From Cyanobacteriota bacterium (GTDB lineage Bacteria; Cyanobacteriota; Cyanobacteriia; Pseudanabaenales; Pseudanabaenaceae), in assembly GCA_025356295.1 (NCBI GenBank), contig JANXUJ010000010.1, positions 1 through 36,936 of the forward strand: a DNA stretch of 36,936 nt. Reading direction: 5' to 3'. The position numbers were made by a program, and so were the translations under genes. This document shows positions 17,993-25,902 of the stretch, piece after piece. Position 1 is the first letter of the stretch. The number at the start of each line of letters is the position of its first letter. The notes under the pieces were generated by a model. The model searched no databases. It had not been told where the DNA came from and worked only from the letters and a program-made list of their open reading frames with translations.

Positions 17993-18120
17993 GTAAATTT
18001 TCCTCTCTCAGACTGTTAAGACAAAGTAGATTAAACGATTAGGCTAGTTCTCTCATAGTGCTGAATCTATGAATGAGATAAGTACGGCTTTAACAAGAGA
18101 ACCTAAGCCACGATGTCGTA

Positions 18121-18161
18121 ATTATAGATTTAGGTTTGGATCGCTCTAGGGACTTTGTAAC
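18121..18161 (-). promoter_or_regulatory. Candidate psaA promoter with HLR1-like half-site
   Basis: On the minus strand TATAAT (18126-18121) is a full -10 match with no good -35. About 28 bases further upstream, plus-strand TTTGTAAC (18154-18161) is a perfect half of the HLR1 motif (WWTGTAAM) bound by RpaB in cyanobacteria. The second half (18164-18171) is poor. The start would be near 18114, giving a leader of about 120 bases. The rest of 17993-18384 is AT-rich and holds no gene that I can support. The transaldolase promoter must lie in its right half. Confidence 0.4.
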
Positions 18162-18384
18162 AATTGTTTAGAATGTCTCAAGTTAGCTCAATTCTTAACT
18201 CTGCAATAAATTTAGATAATTAAGCTAAGTTTATGAAGTAATAAGTCCTACATTTTTCTTAATAAAATTTTATTAAATATCTGAGCTTGCTTTGCTCGAT
18301 CACCTAGACTTAAATAGGTTTTAATTTGTTAGCGTTATGATGGACTTGCAAATCTAACCAGTCATGACTGCTATGGAGAATTTT

Positions 18385-19401
18385 ATGCCTAATAATTTGC
18401 CTAAGAGTTTTTTAGATCAGTTGCGTGAGATGACTGTGGTGGTTGCGGATACGGGTGATATCCATGCGATCGAGATGGCTAAGCCTCAAGATGCAACCAC
18501 AAATCCTTCTTTGATTACGGCTGCGGCTCAAATGCCGCAATATCAAGAGATTGTTGATGAAACTCTTCAAGCCGCAAGAACGGAACTAGGTAAAGATGCT
18601 TTACCGACTCAAGTAGTTTCATTGGCTTTTGATCGCTTGGCGATCGCTTTTGGAATGAGGATTTTGCAGATTATTCCAGGTCGGGTTTCGACTGAGGTGG
18701 ATGCGAGATTGTCTTATGACACGGCAGCAACTTTAGAAAAAGCGCATTACCTGATTTCCCAGTATGAATCTCATGGTATTTCTCGCGATCGCATTTTGAT
18801 CAAAATCGCGGCAACATGGGAGGGCATTAAGGCGGCTGAGTCACTGGAAAAAGAAGGCATTCATTGCAATTTAACTTTGCTATTTGGGTTGCATCAGGCG
18901 ATCGCCTGTGCCGAAGCGGGAGTTAAATTAATTTCGCCTTTTGTCGGACGGATTCTCGATTGGCATAAAAAAGATACGGGTCGAGATAGCTATCCTGCGG
19001 TTGAAGACCCAGGGGTACTATCAGTGGCAAAAATTTATAACTACTATAAAAAGTTTGGTCATAAGACCGAGGTCATGGGCGCAAGTTTCCGCAATATGGG
19101 CGAGATCGTGGAGCTAGCAGGTTGTGATTTGCTGACAATTTCTCCTGCGCTGCTTGATGAGTTGTATCATACGCAAGGTGAACTGGTTCGTAAACTTGAT
19201 CCCGCGATCGCATCTCAATCTGATATTGCGGAGATTTTCATGGACAAGGCAACTTTTGAGGCGATGCATAAGAGCGATCGCATGGCTTCAGACAAACTTG
19301 ATGAAGGGATTAAAGGCTTTTCTAAAGCCCTCGTCACTTTGGAAGAGTTGCTAACTGAAAGACTAGCTGGACTTGAAGAGCCAGTGCTTGTCAATGCTTA
19401 A
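18385..19401 (+). CDS. tal: Transaldolase
   Basis: Transaldolase of the pentose phosphate pathway, moving a dihydroxyacetone unit between sedoheptulose-7-phosphate and glyceraldehyde-3-phosphate; cytoplasmic. It has 338 residues. Diagnostic stretches are [58 protein letters not shown] (with the Schiff-base lysine) and [15 protein letters not shown]. An in-frame ATG lies 21 bases upstream at 18364. ATG 18385 is preferred because GGAG ends six bases before it. It diverges from psaA across a long intergenic region and ends at its own hairpin. Confidence 0.95.
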   Translation: MPNNLPKSFLDQLREMTVVVADTGDIHAIEMAKPQDATTNPSLITAAAQMPQYQEIVDETLQAARTELGKDALPTQVVSLAFDRLAIAFGMRILQIIPGRVSTEVDARLSYDTAATLEKAHYLISQYESHGISRDRILIKIAATWEGIKAAESLEKEGIHCNLTLLFGLHQAIACAEAGVKLISPFVGRILDWHKKDTGRDSYPAVEDPGVLSVAKIYNYYKKFGHKTEVMGASFRNMGEIVELAGCDLLTISPALLDELYHTQGELVRKLDPAIASQSDIAEIFMDKATFEAMHKSDRMASDKLDEGIKGFSKALVTLEELLTERLAGLEEPVLVNA

Positions 19402-19435
19402 TCAATAAGTACCTCGACATAATTAAAAAACCGAA

Positions 19436-19478
19436 CTAAAACCTGTACCGCCCGCTAAGCGGGCAGTACAGGTTTTAG
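19436..19478. terminator. Transaldolase terminator, 20-bp interrupted hairpin
   Basis: CTAAAACCTGTAC (19436-19448) and GCCCGC (19450-19455) pair with GCGGGC (19459-19464) and GTACAGGTTTTAG (19466-19478), with one C/A mismatch and a TAA loop. A T-rich stretch follows. Confidence 0.85.
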
Positions 19479-19502
19479 GGTTTTATTAGCTACTTAACAA
19501 AT

Positions 19503-19525
19503 TAGGGTGGGCAATGCTCACCCTA
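19503..19525. repeat. Small intergenic palindrome (REP-like)
   Basis: TAGGGTG-G-GC-AAT-GC-T-CACCCTA forms a ten-base-pair stem with one G-T wobble. It lies between the transaldolase terminator and ycf46, 28 bases before the latter's ATG. The wording GGGTGGGCAATGC..CACCC is one I associate with repeated intergenic palindromes in cyanobacteria. It has no U-tract, so it is not an obvious terminator. Confidence 0.5.
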
Positions 19526-19553
19526 TCTATTGCTTGTCAAATTGCTTGCCAAT

Positions 19554-21173
19554 ATGTCGCCACTTTCTCAGAACAAAAGCAGCGTTTACAAAGCTTTGAT
19601 AGATCAGTTTGATTTATTATTGCGTGCCAAATATCCGCTTATATATATAGTCACTGCTGAAGAAGAGCCTGTCGAAGAGATTTTGACAGACGTAGCTCTG
19701 CAATCTCAGCCTAGTCGTAGAATTTTGTTTTGGGACATTGCGCGAGGCTGGAGTGACAATAATGCTGATAAAGGCTCAGTGATGGCAGCTTTGTCTAGAA
19801 TCGCTCAGCGTGATAAAGCAACTAAAGACGGGGATAACGTTTTATATATATTGCGTGATTTGCATCCAATCCTCAAATATCCGCATCACGATCGCCACAT
19901 TCCCATTATTCGCGAGCTAAAAAATCTGGCGCGTGACCTCAAGCTCGATCGGCGTACGATCGCTCTGACTAGTCATGTACTAGAAATTCCGCCAGAATTA
20001 ACCGAGGAAATCACGGCGATTGATTTTCCGTTACCAGCGATCGCGGAGATCGAATATTTAATCAAGCAAAAGATTTCGCCTAATAAACTTAAATTGTCAG
20101 ATTTGGCTTGGGAACAATTGGTTAAAGCTTGTCAGGGTTTGAGTCGAGCTAGGATTCAACGAGTTTTAGCAAAAGCGATCGCTGAAAAAGAGCAGGTAAA
20201 TGACTCGGATATTGATGCAGTACTAGCTGAAAAACAACAGGCAATTAGACAAACGGGGATTTTAGAATTTTTTACAGGTAATGAATCTCTAAAGAATGTG
20301 GGTGGTCTAGACAATCTCAAACAATGGGTGCGTATCCGCCGCGATGCCTTTACAGAAGAGGCTAAACGCTATGGCATCCCTACACCTAAAGGCGTACTGC
20401 TTGTCGGCATTCAAGGCACTGGCAAATCATTGTCAGCCAAAACGATCGCTAATGAATGGCACTTACCGCTATTGCGTCTTGATATCGGGCGGCTATTTGG
20501 AAGTTTTGTCGGCGAGAGTGAAAGCCGAATGCGACAGATGATCCAACTCGCGGAGGCGACTGCGCCCTGTGTGTTGTGGATCGATGAGATCGATAAAGCT
20601 TTTGGAAATGTTAGTACCTCCACCGAGGGCGACTCTGGGGCAAGTCGGCGCGTACTGGGTACGTTGATTACATGGATGCAAGAAAAAACATCACCTGTAT
20701 TTATCGTGTCAACCGCTAACAATGTACGAATTTTGCCTGCGGAACTTTTGCGAAAAGGTAGATTTGATGAGATTTTCTTCTTGAATTTGCCCACCGAATC
20801 AGAACGTCAAGAAATTTTTAAAGTGCATTTACAAAAACTTCGTCCTAGCCGATTGCGTGAATTTGACCTGTTTTTATTAGCCCGACACACTAAAAACTTT
20901 AGCGGTGCCGAAATCGAACAAGTAATCATTGATGGCATTCATCGTGCTTTTGGGCGTGGTCGCAGTGGCGATCGCGAAGACTTTACGACTGAAGATATCA
21001 TCAGTGCGATCGAGGAAACTGTGCCACTTGCGGCGATCGCTTCGCAACAAATCGACTCGCTCAAACAATGGGCGGCTGAGTCGGGCGCGCGCACTGCATC
21101 TAATGACGAACAACTTCTCCAAGAATTACGCAAGTTTGCAACACAAAGAGGAATTAATGCCGCCGATATCTAA
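19554..21173 (+). CDS. ycf46: Ycf46-like AAA+ ATPase
   Basis: A cyanobacterial/plastid Ycf46-type AAA+ protein, 539 residues. The N-terminal third has the family phrase KYPLIYIVTAEEEPVEEIL and lacks catalytic motifs. The C-terminal AAA+ module has Walker A GIQGTGKS (residues 285-292), Walker B VLWIDEIDKAFG (about 341-352) and the second region of homology ending LLRKGRFDEIFFLNLP. In cyanobacteria Ycf46 has been linked to inorganic carbon use and photosynthesis regulation; the substrate is not known. A TTG eight codons upstream is in frame, but the ATG at 19554 is the natural start. It stands alone between the transaldolase and the 75-residue gene. Confidence 0.88.
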   Translation: MSPLSQNKSSVYKALIDQFDLLLRAKYPLIYIVTAEEEPVEEILTDVALQSQPSRRILFWDIARGWSDNNADKGSVMAALSRIAQRDKATKDGDNVLYILRDLHPILKYPHHDRHIPIIRELKNLARDLKLDRRTIALTSHVLEIPPELTEEITAIDFPLPAIAEIEYLIKQKISPNKLKLSDLAWEQLVKACQGLSRARIQRVLAKAIAEKEQVNDSDIDAVLAEKQQAIRQTGILEFFTGNESLKNVGGLDNLKQWVRIRRDAFTEEAKRYGIPTPKGVLLVGIQGTGKSLSAKTIANEWHLPLLRLDIGRLFGSFVGESESRMRQMIQLAEATAPCVLWIDEIDKAFGNVSTSTEGDSGASRRVLGTLITWMQEKTSPVFIVSTANNVRILPAELLRKGRFDEIFFLNLPTESERQEIFKVHLQKLRPSRLREFDLFLLARHTKNFSGAEIEQVIIDGIHRAFGRGRSGDREDFTTEDIISAIEETVPLAAIASQQIDSLKQWAAESGARTASNDEQLLQELRKFATQRGINAADI

Positions 21174-21312
21174 TAAATTTGTGTTAAGTGCAGGGTTGAT
21201 TAGATGTCCGCTTCGTTGCAATATTTGTACCGCAATCTGAGAAAATTAAGATTGCATTTTTAATTTAATTTATTTTATTTATTTAATTTATTTTTAGGAA
21301 ATATTTACAGAT

Positions 21313-21540
21313 ATGTTTGATATTCCAGAACTTACAGCGATCGCTCAAGCAAGTCCTCAAGAATTGACGGAAATCATTGCTGAATTAGAACAGTATCGCG
21401 AAAGAATCGTCAACGATACTCTAGCAATGGCTCAGCGAGCTAAAATCATGAAAAGTCAAGCTTTGGCTAATTTAGAACCAAACTTAGCCAAAATCGATGC
21501 GACACTTCAAATACTTCGTCAGCAACAAAGTAAAGTATGA
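21313..21540 (+). CDS. Small helical protein of unknown function
   Basis: A 75-residue protein, almost certainly all-helical (MFDIPELTAIAQASPQELTE, then long Ala/Gln/Leu-rich helices ending LQILRQQQSKV). AGGAA precedes the ATG by about ten bases. I do not recognise a named family, although it reads like a conserved cyanobacterial small protein. The 72 bases before it are extremely AT-rich (runs of TTTATTTAATTTA). It is followed after 37 bases by the HEAT-repeat gene and may share a transcript. Confidence 0.65.
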   Translation: MFDIPELTAIAQASPQELTEIIAELEQYRERIVNDTLAMAQRAKIMKSQALANLEPNLAKIDATLQILRQQQSKV

Positions 21541-21577
21541 ACAGGTTCTCTCATCAATTTGTTATATAAATTCAACA

Positions 21578-22435
21578 ATGGATAATCCAGTTTTAGAAAT
21601 TCAAGAAGCAAACGATATTCTCATTCAACGAGTTAACGATCAAATTTCTTTTGGCACTTTTGATTATAGCGATCGCCAACTGATGATCAAACTGATAGAA
21701 GGACTAGGCGATCTGCGTGGGCTGGTCAGACTTAAGTTTGCAGAAGCTCTTGGTGAGATTGGAGAACCATCCACACCTTTTTTGATTGAAGCTCTGACCA
21801 ATGATCAGAATGTTACTGTGCGTAGAGCCGCCGCTAAAACCATGACGATTATCGCGGATCCAATTGCTGTCCCCACCTTGATCAATTCTTTCTTAAATGA
21901 TCCAGATACGGTCGTGAGAAGCTCTTCGGCGGGCGCATTGGCAAGAACAGGAGAGGCTTCAGTGACAGCTTTGTTAGATATTTTAGGATCACCTAATCAA
22001 CCTCAAGATACTAAAGGTCATGCAGCTTGGGCATTAGCATTTATTGGTTCGGAAGCGGCAGAATATCTCTATAAAGCTTTAAATTCTGATTCTTTAGATG
22101 TCCGATGTGCGGTAATTGGAGCGCTGGGTCATGTGGCGCAAGAGCAGTCTGATGAGAAGTCTTGCAATATTCTCGTATCAGCCCTTACTGATCCTGAAGC
22201 AATTATTCGGACTGAGGCAGCCGCCGCATTAGGACAGGTCGATTATCCTGCGGCAATTCCACATCTAGTTTTAGCACTTCAAGATTCAGAGCTAGATGTC
22301 CGCAAAGCAGCAATTAACTCCCTCGGTAAGACGGGTGATCAGAGTGTTATAGGCTCATTGCAGCCTTTGCTCAATGATGAGCAAGAAGTGATCAAAGTTT
22401 TAGCAAGATTAGCGATCGCCCAAATCAATCGATAA
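21578..22435 (+). CDS. HEAT-repeat protein, phycobilin lyase/NblB-like
   Basis: A 285-residue protein built of HEAT-like helical repeats, with repeating phrases LRGLVRLKFAEALGEIGEP, VTVRRAAAKTMTIIADP, TVVRSSSAGALARTGE, LDVRCAVIGALGHVAQE, IIRTEAAAALGQVDYP and LDVRKAAINSLGKTGDQ. This pattern is shared by the CpcE/CpcF bilin lyases and by NblB-type phycobilisome degradation factors in cyanobacteria. Which of these it is cannot be decided without alignment. No phycobiliprotein gene is nearby. The frame is open further upstream, overlapping the previous gene, but the ATG at 21578 (MDNPVLEIQEAN) is the plausible start. A hairpin follows at 22446. Confidence 0.75.
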   Translation: MDNPVLEIQEANDILIQRVNDQISFGTFDYSDRQLMIKLIEGLGDLRGLVRLKFAEALGEIGEPSTPFLIEALTNDQNVTVRRAAAKTMTIIADPIAVPTLINSFLNDPDTVVRSSSAGALARTGEASVTALLDILGSPNQPQDTKGHAAWALAFIGSEAAEYLYKALNSDSLDVRCAVIGALGHVAQEQSDEKSCNILVSALTDPEAIIRTEAAAALGQVDYPAAIPHLVLALQDSELDVRKAAINSLGKTGDQSVIGSLQPLLNDEQEVIKVLARLAIAQINR

Positions 22436-22445
22436 TCTTGATCAA

Positions 22446-22475
22446 CAAACCCACAAGAATATTCTTGTGAGTTTG
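22446..22475. terminator. Hairpin between convergent genes
   Basis: CAAAC-C-CACAAGAAT pairs with ATTCTTGTG-A-GTTTG: one mismatch, and the centre is a direct palindrome AATATT, giving a four-base effective loop. It serves the HEAT-repeat gene and ilvE, whose stop is 16 bases away. Confidence 0.75.
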
Positions 22476-22490
22476 GATTTACAGCATTTA

Positions 22491-23411
22491 CTAAACTTTA
22501 GTTAGCCAGTGATGATAGTCAGGCAGTAGACCTTGAACAGATTTGCTATATAAGTCGCGAAGTTTTTTCGTGATTTCGCCAACATTTCCGTCACCGACAG
22601 GACGATGATCGAAGCTGGTGATTGGCGCAAGCTCTGTGGCAGTACCCACAAAAAATGCTTCGTCAGCAATGTATAACTCAGTGCGATCAATCGTCCGAGA
22701 TACCGTTTCGAGACCTAGCTCTTTGGTCGCTAACTCCATTACTGAACTGCGAGTGATACCTTCAAGAATGTTGTCAGTGACAGAACTCGTGATTAGTTTT
22801 CCATCTCTTACTAAAAAGAGATTCATTGCACTTCCCTCAGCAACATGACCATCATTAGTCAAAACCACCACATCATCGAAACCACAAGCATAGCCATCGG
22901 TCTTCGCGAGTGCCGTATTCACATATGCGCCATTCACCTTTGCCCTAGCAGGAATCGCATTGTCGTCTAAACGTCGCCATGAAGACACACCGACTTTGAG
23001 ACCTTTGCTGGTATCGAGATAGCCATCCATTGGCACACTAAACAAACAGAAATCATCATGAGTATTTGGGAACTTCAAGATTGGTCCAATGCGAAGATCG
23101 GACTTGTAAATAATCGGACGAAGATATGTTGCTGAGTTGCATTGGTTACGGTGCAATAATTCACTGGTGATATCGACCATTGCGGCAACATCGAGGGGAG
23201 ATTGCAATCCAATAATGCGACAGCTTTGAATCAGACGTTGGTAATGTTCTTGCAGCCGAAATGAAGCCATACGATTTTCTTCGGGTAGCCAATACGCTTT
23301 CACACCTTCAAAAACAGCCGTACCATATAAAAATGCGTGAGTGCGGATACTAATCGTGGCATCTTCGAGGGGGAGAAACTCTCCGCGTATATAGGCGTAC
23401 TGTGAGGTCAT
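22491..23411 (-). CDS. ilvE: Branched-chain amino acid aminotransferase
   Basis: A class IV (fold type IV) PLP aminotransferase that performs the last step of leucine, isoleucine and valine synthesis. It has 306 residues. Diagnostic pieces: ISIRTHAFLYGTAVFEGVKAYW, the PLP lysine K158 in ARAKVNGAYVN, and EGSAMNLFLVRDG, which contacts the cofactor. D-amino-acid transaminase and aminodeoxychorismate lyase share the fold, but the length and the FEGVKAYW and ELAPITSFDHRPVGDG motifs favour IlvE. It is monocistronic as far as can be seen, convergent with the HEAT-repeat gene, and diverges from the toxin-antitoxin operon. Confidence 0.93.
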   Translation of the reverse strand: MTSQYAYIRGEFLPLEDATISIRTHAFLYGTAVFEGVKAYWLPEENRMASFRLQEHYQRLIQSCRIIGLQSPLDVAAMVDITSELLHRNQCNSATYLRPIIYKSDLRIGPILKFPNTHDDFCLFSVPMDGYLDTSKGLKVGVSSWRRLDDNAIPARAKVNGAYVNTALAKTDGYACGFDDVVVLTNDGHVAEGSAMNLFLVRDGKLITSSVTDNILEGITRSSVMELATKELGLETVSRTIDRTELYIADEAFFVGTATELAPITSFDHRPVGDGNVGEITKKLRDLYSKSVQGLLPDYHHWLTKV

Positions 23412-23542
23412 GATTTAACACATCTTGATCAATTATTTTCTTATCATATAGCTATAGCGTTTTTTCAGATGGATGTAAGCTTCTCTGAAAAATAAAAAAT
23501 CTGCTTAATCCATGATTCTGACTTTTTTATGACTAAATACAG

Positions 23543-23562
23543 ATTGGCAATATATTGCCAAT
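23543..23562. promoter_or_regulatory. 20-bp perfect palindrome, operator of the toxin-antitoxin operon
   Basis: ATTGGCAATATATTGCCAAT is a perfect palindrome 29 bases before the toxin start. Its right end overlaps a candidate -10 (TATAAA, 23562-23567). This is the position and symmetry expected of the autoregulatory operator bound by a toxin-antitoxin complex. Confidence 0.65.
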
Positions 23563-23591
23563 ATAAAGTAGCAGAAACATTAAAATCATAA

Positions 23592-23930
23592 ATGACCACA
23601 CAACCTAGAGAAATTCGACAATACACAACCTCGGAAGGCAAAATTCCCTTTGATGAATGGCTTAATGCACTGCGAGATATTCGCGCACAGGTAAGAATCG
23701 AACAACGGCTCGATCGCTTAAAATTAGGAAATATCGGTGACTGCAAACCTGTCGATGATGGCGTATATGAACTGAGAATTGATTATGGTGGTGGTTATCG
23801 CATTTATTTCGGTCAAATCGGTTCGGTTGTAATATTGCTGTTATGCGGTGGTGATAAAAACAGCCAAAATCGAGACATTCGCAAGGCAAAAGACTATTGG
23901 CAAGACTTTAGGAGACAAAATAATGACTGA
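23592..23930 (+). CDS. Gp49/HigB-like toxin of a type II toxin-antitoxin pair
   Basis: A 112-residue RelE-superfamily toxin of the phage-derived Gp49 (HigB-like killer) group. Family features: REIRQYTTSEGKIPFDEWLN near the N-terminus, a middle DDGVYELRIDYGGGYRIYFG, VVILLLCGGDKNSQ, and the ending DIRKAKDYWQDF. Members inhibit growth by ribosome-dependent mRNA cleavage; that activity is inferred here. Order is toxin first, as in higBA. Its stop overlaps the start of the next gene by eight bases, and a 20-bp palindrome lies upstream. Confidence 0.88.
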   Translation: MTTQPREIRQYTTSEGKIPFDEWLNALRDIRAQVRIEQRLDRLKLGNIGDCKPVDDGVYELRIDYGGGYRIYFGQIGSVVILLLCGGDKNSQNRDIRKAKDYWQDFRRQNND

Positions 23931-24309
23931 TGCAGTGGATCAAGTAACCTATAAAGCAAGTGACGCTTATCATCCCTACCATATTGACAGGCTCAAAGAT
24001 ACTAAATATGCCGCAGTCTATCTCGAAGTTCATCTTGAAGACCATCAACCATTAGACATTGAAACCAACCTCCTCAAATTAGTTCTCAGCGATGTTGCAG
24101 AAGCGATCGCTCCAGAACAACTCGCAACTCACACCAAAACTCTCGAAACACTCTTGCAAAAACAAGGTGCAGAAGCGATTTATGGCTTAGCGGATTGGCT
24201 GAAAGATTTAGGTCTAAAGCTCACAGTGACGGTGGATACAGAAGCAGAAGTTCAAGATTTTTCTGAAGAGACTGCCGCGATGGAAATTCGTGAAGTGATA
24301 CCTGCATAA
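23923..24309 (+). CDS. Putative antitoxin partner (HI1420/HigA-like, diverged)
   Basis: A 128-residue acidic protein. Start at ATG 23923, with AGGAG eight bases upstream and an eight-base overlap with the toxin gene. DRLKDTKYAAVYLEVHLED near the N-terminus and LADWLKDLGLKLTVTV near residue 100 correspond to the opening and closing of the addiction-module antidote family that normally partners Gp49 toxins. The central helix-turn-helix is not clearly recognisable (EQLATHTKTLETLLQKQG). A C-terminal acidic tail is added. It is the antitoxin by position; the DNA-binding domain looks diverged. Confidence 0.7.
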   Translation: MTDAVDQVTYKASDAYHPYHIDRLKDTKYAAVYLEVHLEDHQPLDIETNLLKLVLSDVAEAIAPEQLATHTKTLETLLQKQGAEAIYGLADWLKDLGLKLTVTVDTEAEVQDFSEETAAMEIREVIPA

Positions 24310-24351
24310 AAAAATACAGGACAACAAAAGTAACCCCAAAGAGAACAATCT

Positions 24352-25335
24352 GTGAATACCGTTGATTATCTTCGCATCAGTTTGATCGATCGCTGCAATT
24401 TTCGCTGCACCTACTGTATGCCTGAAGGCGCGGAGGTCAATTATATTCAGGCGCAGGAGACTCTCACCAATGACGAGTTAATTGCTTTGTTGCGAGAAGT
24501 ATTTATCCCGCTTGGCTTTAAGAAATTTCGACTAACGGGTGGGGAGCCTTTACTAAGGCGCGATTTGGTGAGCTTGGTGAGGGCGATCGCCAATTTGCAA
24601 GGTGTCGAAGATTTGTCGATGACCACTAATGGTTTTTTGCTTGGTGAATTAGCTAAGCCTTTGTACGAAGCAGGTTTACGGCGAATTAATATAAGTCTTG
24701 ACTCGCTTAATCGCGATGTATTTCGGCAAATCACAGGGCGAAATCTCTGGGAAAAGGTCTGGGCAGGAATATTGGCGGCGCATGAAGTGGGTTTCGATCC
24801 GCTTAAGTTAAATGTGGTGGTGGTTCCAGATGTGAACGATCGCGAAATATTAGACTTAGCGGCTCTAAGCATTAATCGCAATTGGCATATTCGCTTTATC
24901 GAATTTATGCCGATTGGTAACGACAGTTTATTTACGCACAAGGGTTGGGTGGACTCAGCAACTTTGCGTCAACAAATAGGCGATCGCTATGGTTTAGATA
25001 CGGGCAATTGCAAAGGCAATGGTCCAGCCGATGTGTTCAAAATCCCTAACTCAAAGGGAACTTTGGGGTTTATCAGTCAAATGTCTGAGTGTTTTTGCGA
25101 TCGCTGCAATCGGATGCGTCTCTCTGCTGATGGTTGGCTGCGTCCATGTTTGCTCAATGAATCAGGACAACTTGATCTCAAAACGGCGATCCGTCAAAGT
25201 CAAGACTTTGCTGAGTTGCGGATGGCGGTGCGTGAGTTGTTAAACCTTAAAGATGAAATTAATTTTAAAGAACGCGATCGCGGGCTTGGTGAGCAGAAAA
25301 GCTATCTCCGCACGATGTCTCAAATTGGCGGCTAA
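24352..25335 (+). CDS. moaA: GTP 3',8-cyclase MoaA (molybdenum cofactor synthesis)
   Basis: A radical-SAM enzyme that rearranges GTP in the first step of molybdopterin synthesis. It has 327 residues from a GTG start. The N-terminal cluster motif is C15-x3-C19-x2-C22 (CNFRCTYC). The second cluster is bound by [13 protein letters not shown] and a later Cys in [22 protein letters not shown] and the terminal double glycine (SQIGG) are conserved and needed for activity in MoaA. No other moa gene is in the window. It follows the toxin-antitoxin pair by 42 bases; a shared transcript is possible but unlikely to be functional coupling. A very long terminator follows. Confidence 0.95.
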   Translation: MNTVDYLRISLIDRCNFRCTYCMPEGAEVNYIQAQETLTNDELIALLREVFIPLGFKKFRLTGGEPLLRRDLVSLVRAIANLQGVEDLSMTTNGFLLGELAKPLYEAGLRRINISLDSLNRDVFRQITGRNLWEKVWAGILAAHEVGFDPLKLNVVVVPDVNDREILDLAALSINRNWHIRFIEFMPIGNDSLFTHKGWVDSATLRQQIGDRYGLDTGNCKGNGPADVFKIPNSKGTLGFISQMSECFCDRCNRMRLSADGWLRPCLLNESGQLDLKTAIRQSQDFAELRMAVRELLNLKDEINFKERDRGLGEQKSYLRTMSQIGG

Positions 25336-25366
25336 TCGCTAGTTGAATGTAAATAAACAGTTAAAT

Positions 25367-25421
25367 AACCAAATAAACAAAAAAGAGTTTGCGATGCAAA
25401 CTCTTTTTTGTTTATTTGGTT
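25367..25421. terminator. 26-bp perfect hairpin after moaA
   Basis: Arms 25367-25392 and 25396-25421 are perfectly complementary over 26 bp around a GAT loop. The core AAGAGTTTGC-GAT-GCAAACTCTT is flanked by A/T-rich stretches, so a U-run follows the GC part in the plus direction. It is the longest perfect stem in the window. Confidence 0.9.
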
Positions 25422-25803
25422 GTAAAAATACAAAATATCCCTTCGGCATCAGAAGCCACCATACCGTATATGAAGCGTATAGCTATAGGTCTACTGATTT
25501 GCGCTTACGCCTTTCGGAAGTAATTGCCATTTCGGGGATACTAGGGCTACACGGGGGGGAATAGGATAGCCCTGTCAATAATTTATACTAATTGCTATGT
25601 ATTTGCAAGAGTTTCAAAAAAATTGCTCATTTAGCGATCGCTACGACAATTAGAATATTCAAAAAATCTGGTTCTAAGTGGCTTAACCCCCTTGTTGGTA
25701 ATGATAAATAACAAGATTCAGAAATTATCAAGAAATGATAACTTTTGCAATGGGTTGTAATATCAGGCATTAGGTATGATTAGAGATTGGCAGCTTTGCA
25801 ATT
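25422..25803. other. Gene-free stretch before argZ, unexplained sequence
   Basis: No convincing gene on either strand. 25440-25575 differs in texture from its surroundings: GC-richer, with a run of seven G at 25553-25559, repeated TTCGG words, the palindrome TATAGCTATA, and a seven-base stem AGGGCTA/TAGCCCT (25543-25549 with 25567-25573). It could be a decayed repeat or small mobile element, or a structured RNA. I could not find terminal inverted repeats. Confidence 0.4.
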
Positions 25804-25829
25804 GTTTGACAATTTTGTTTGACAATTTT
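25804..25829 (+). promoter_or_regulatory. Tandem 13-bp repeat carrying two -35 hexamers before argZ
   Basis: GTTTGACAATTTT occurs twice head to tail (25804-25816 and 25817-25829). Each copy contains a perfect TTGACA. A -10-like CATAGA lies at 25843-25848, 18 bases after the second TTGACA. The argZ start is 55 bases further. Duplication of the -35 region would give alternative promoters or a doubled protein site. Confidence 0.45.
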
Positions 25830-25902
25830 TGGTAGCTGTCAGCATAGATGAGACCAAAATTGCATTCTCCCCTCAAAAAAGAAAAATTATTTACTGTTAT
25901 CT

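Noticed and set aside
18154..18171. Complete HLR1 motif upstream of psaA
   Set aside because: Only one half matches; the second half agrees in four of eight positions, so I report a half-site only.
24447..24941. 164-codon open frame on the minus strand
   Set aside because: Antisense to moaA, whose radical-SAM motifs are unambiguous in the plus frame.
25343..25564. 73-codon open frame after moaA
   Set aside because: It reads straight through the 26-bp perfect terminator hairpin and continues into the GC-shifted block; no ribosome site and no protein-like composition.
25565..25902. NtcA box (GTA-N8-TAC) before argZ
   Set aside because: Several GTA words occur but none has TAC at the right spacing.
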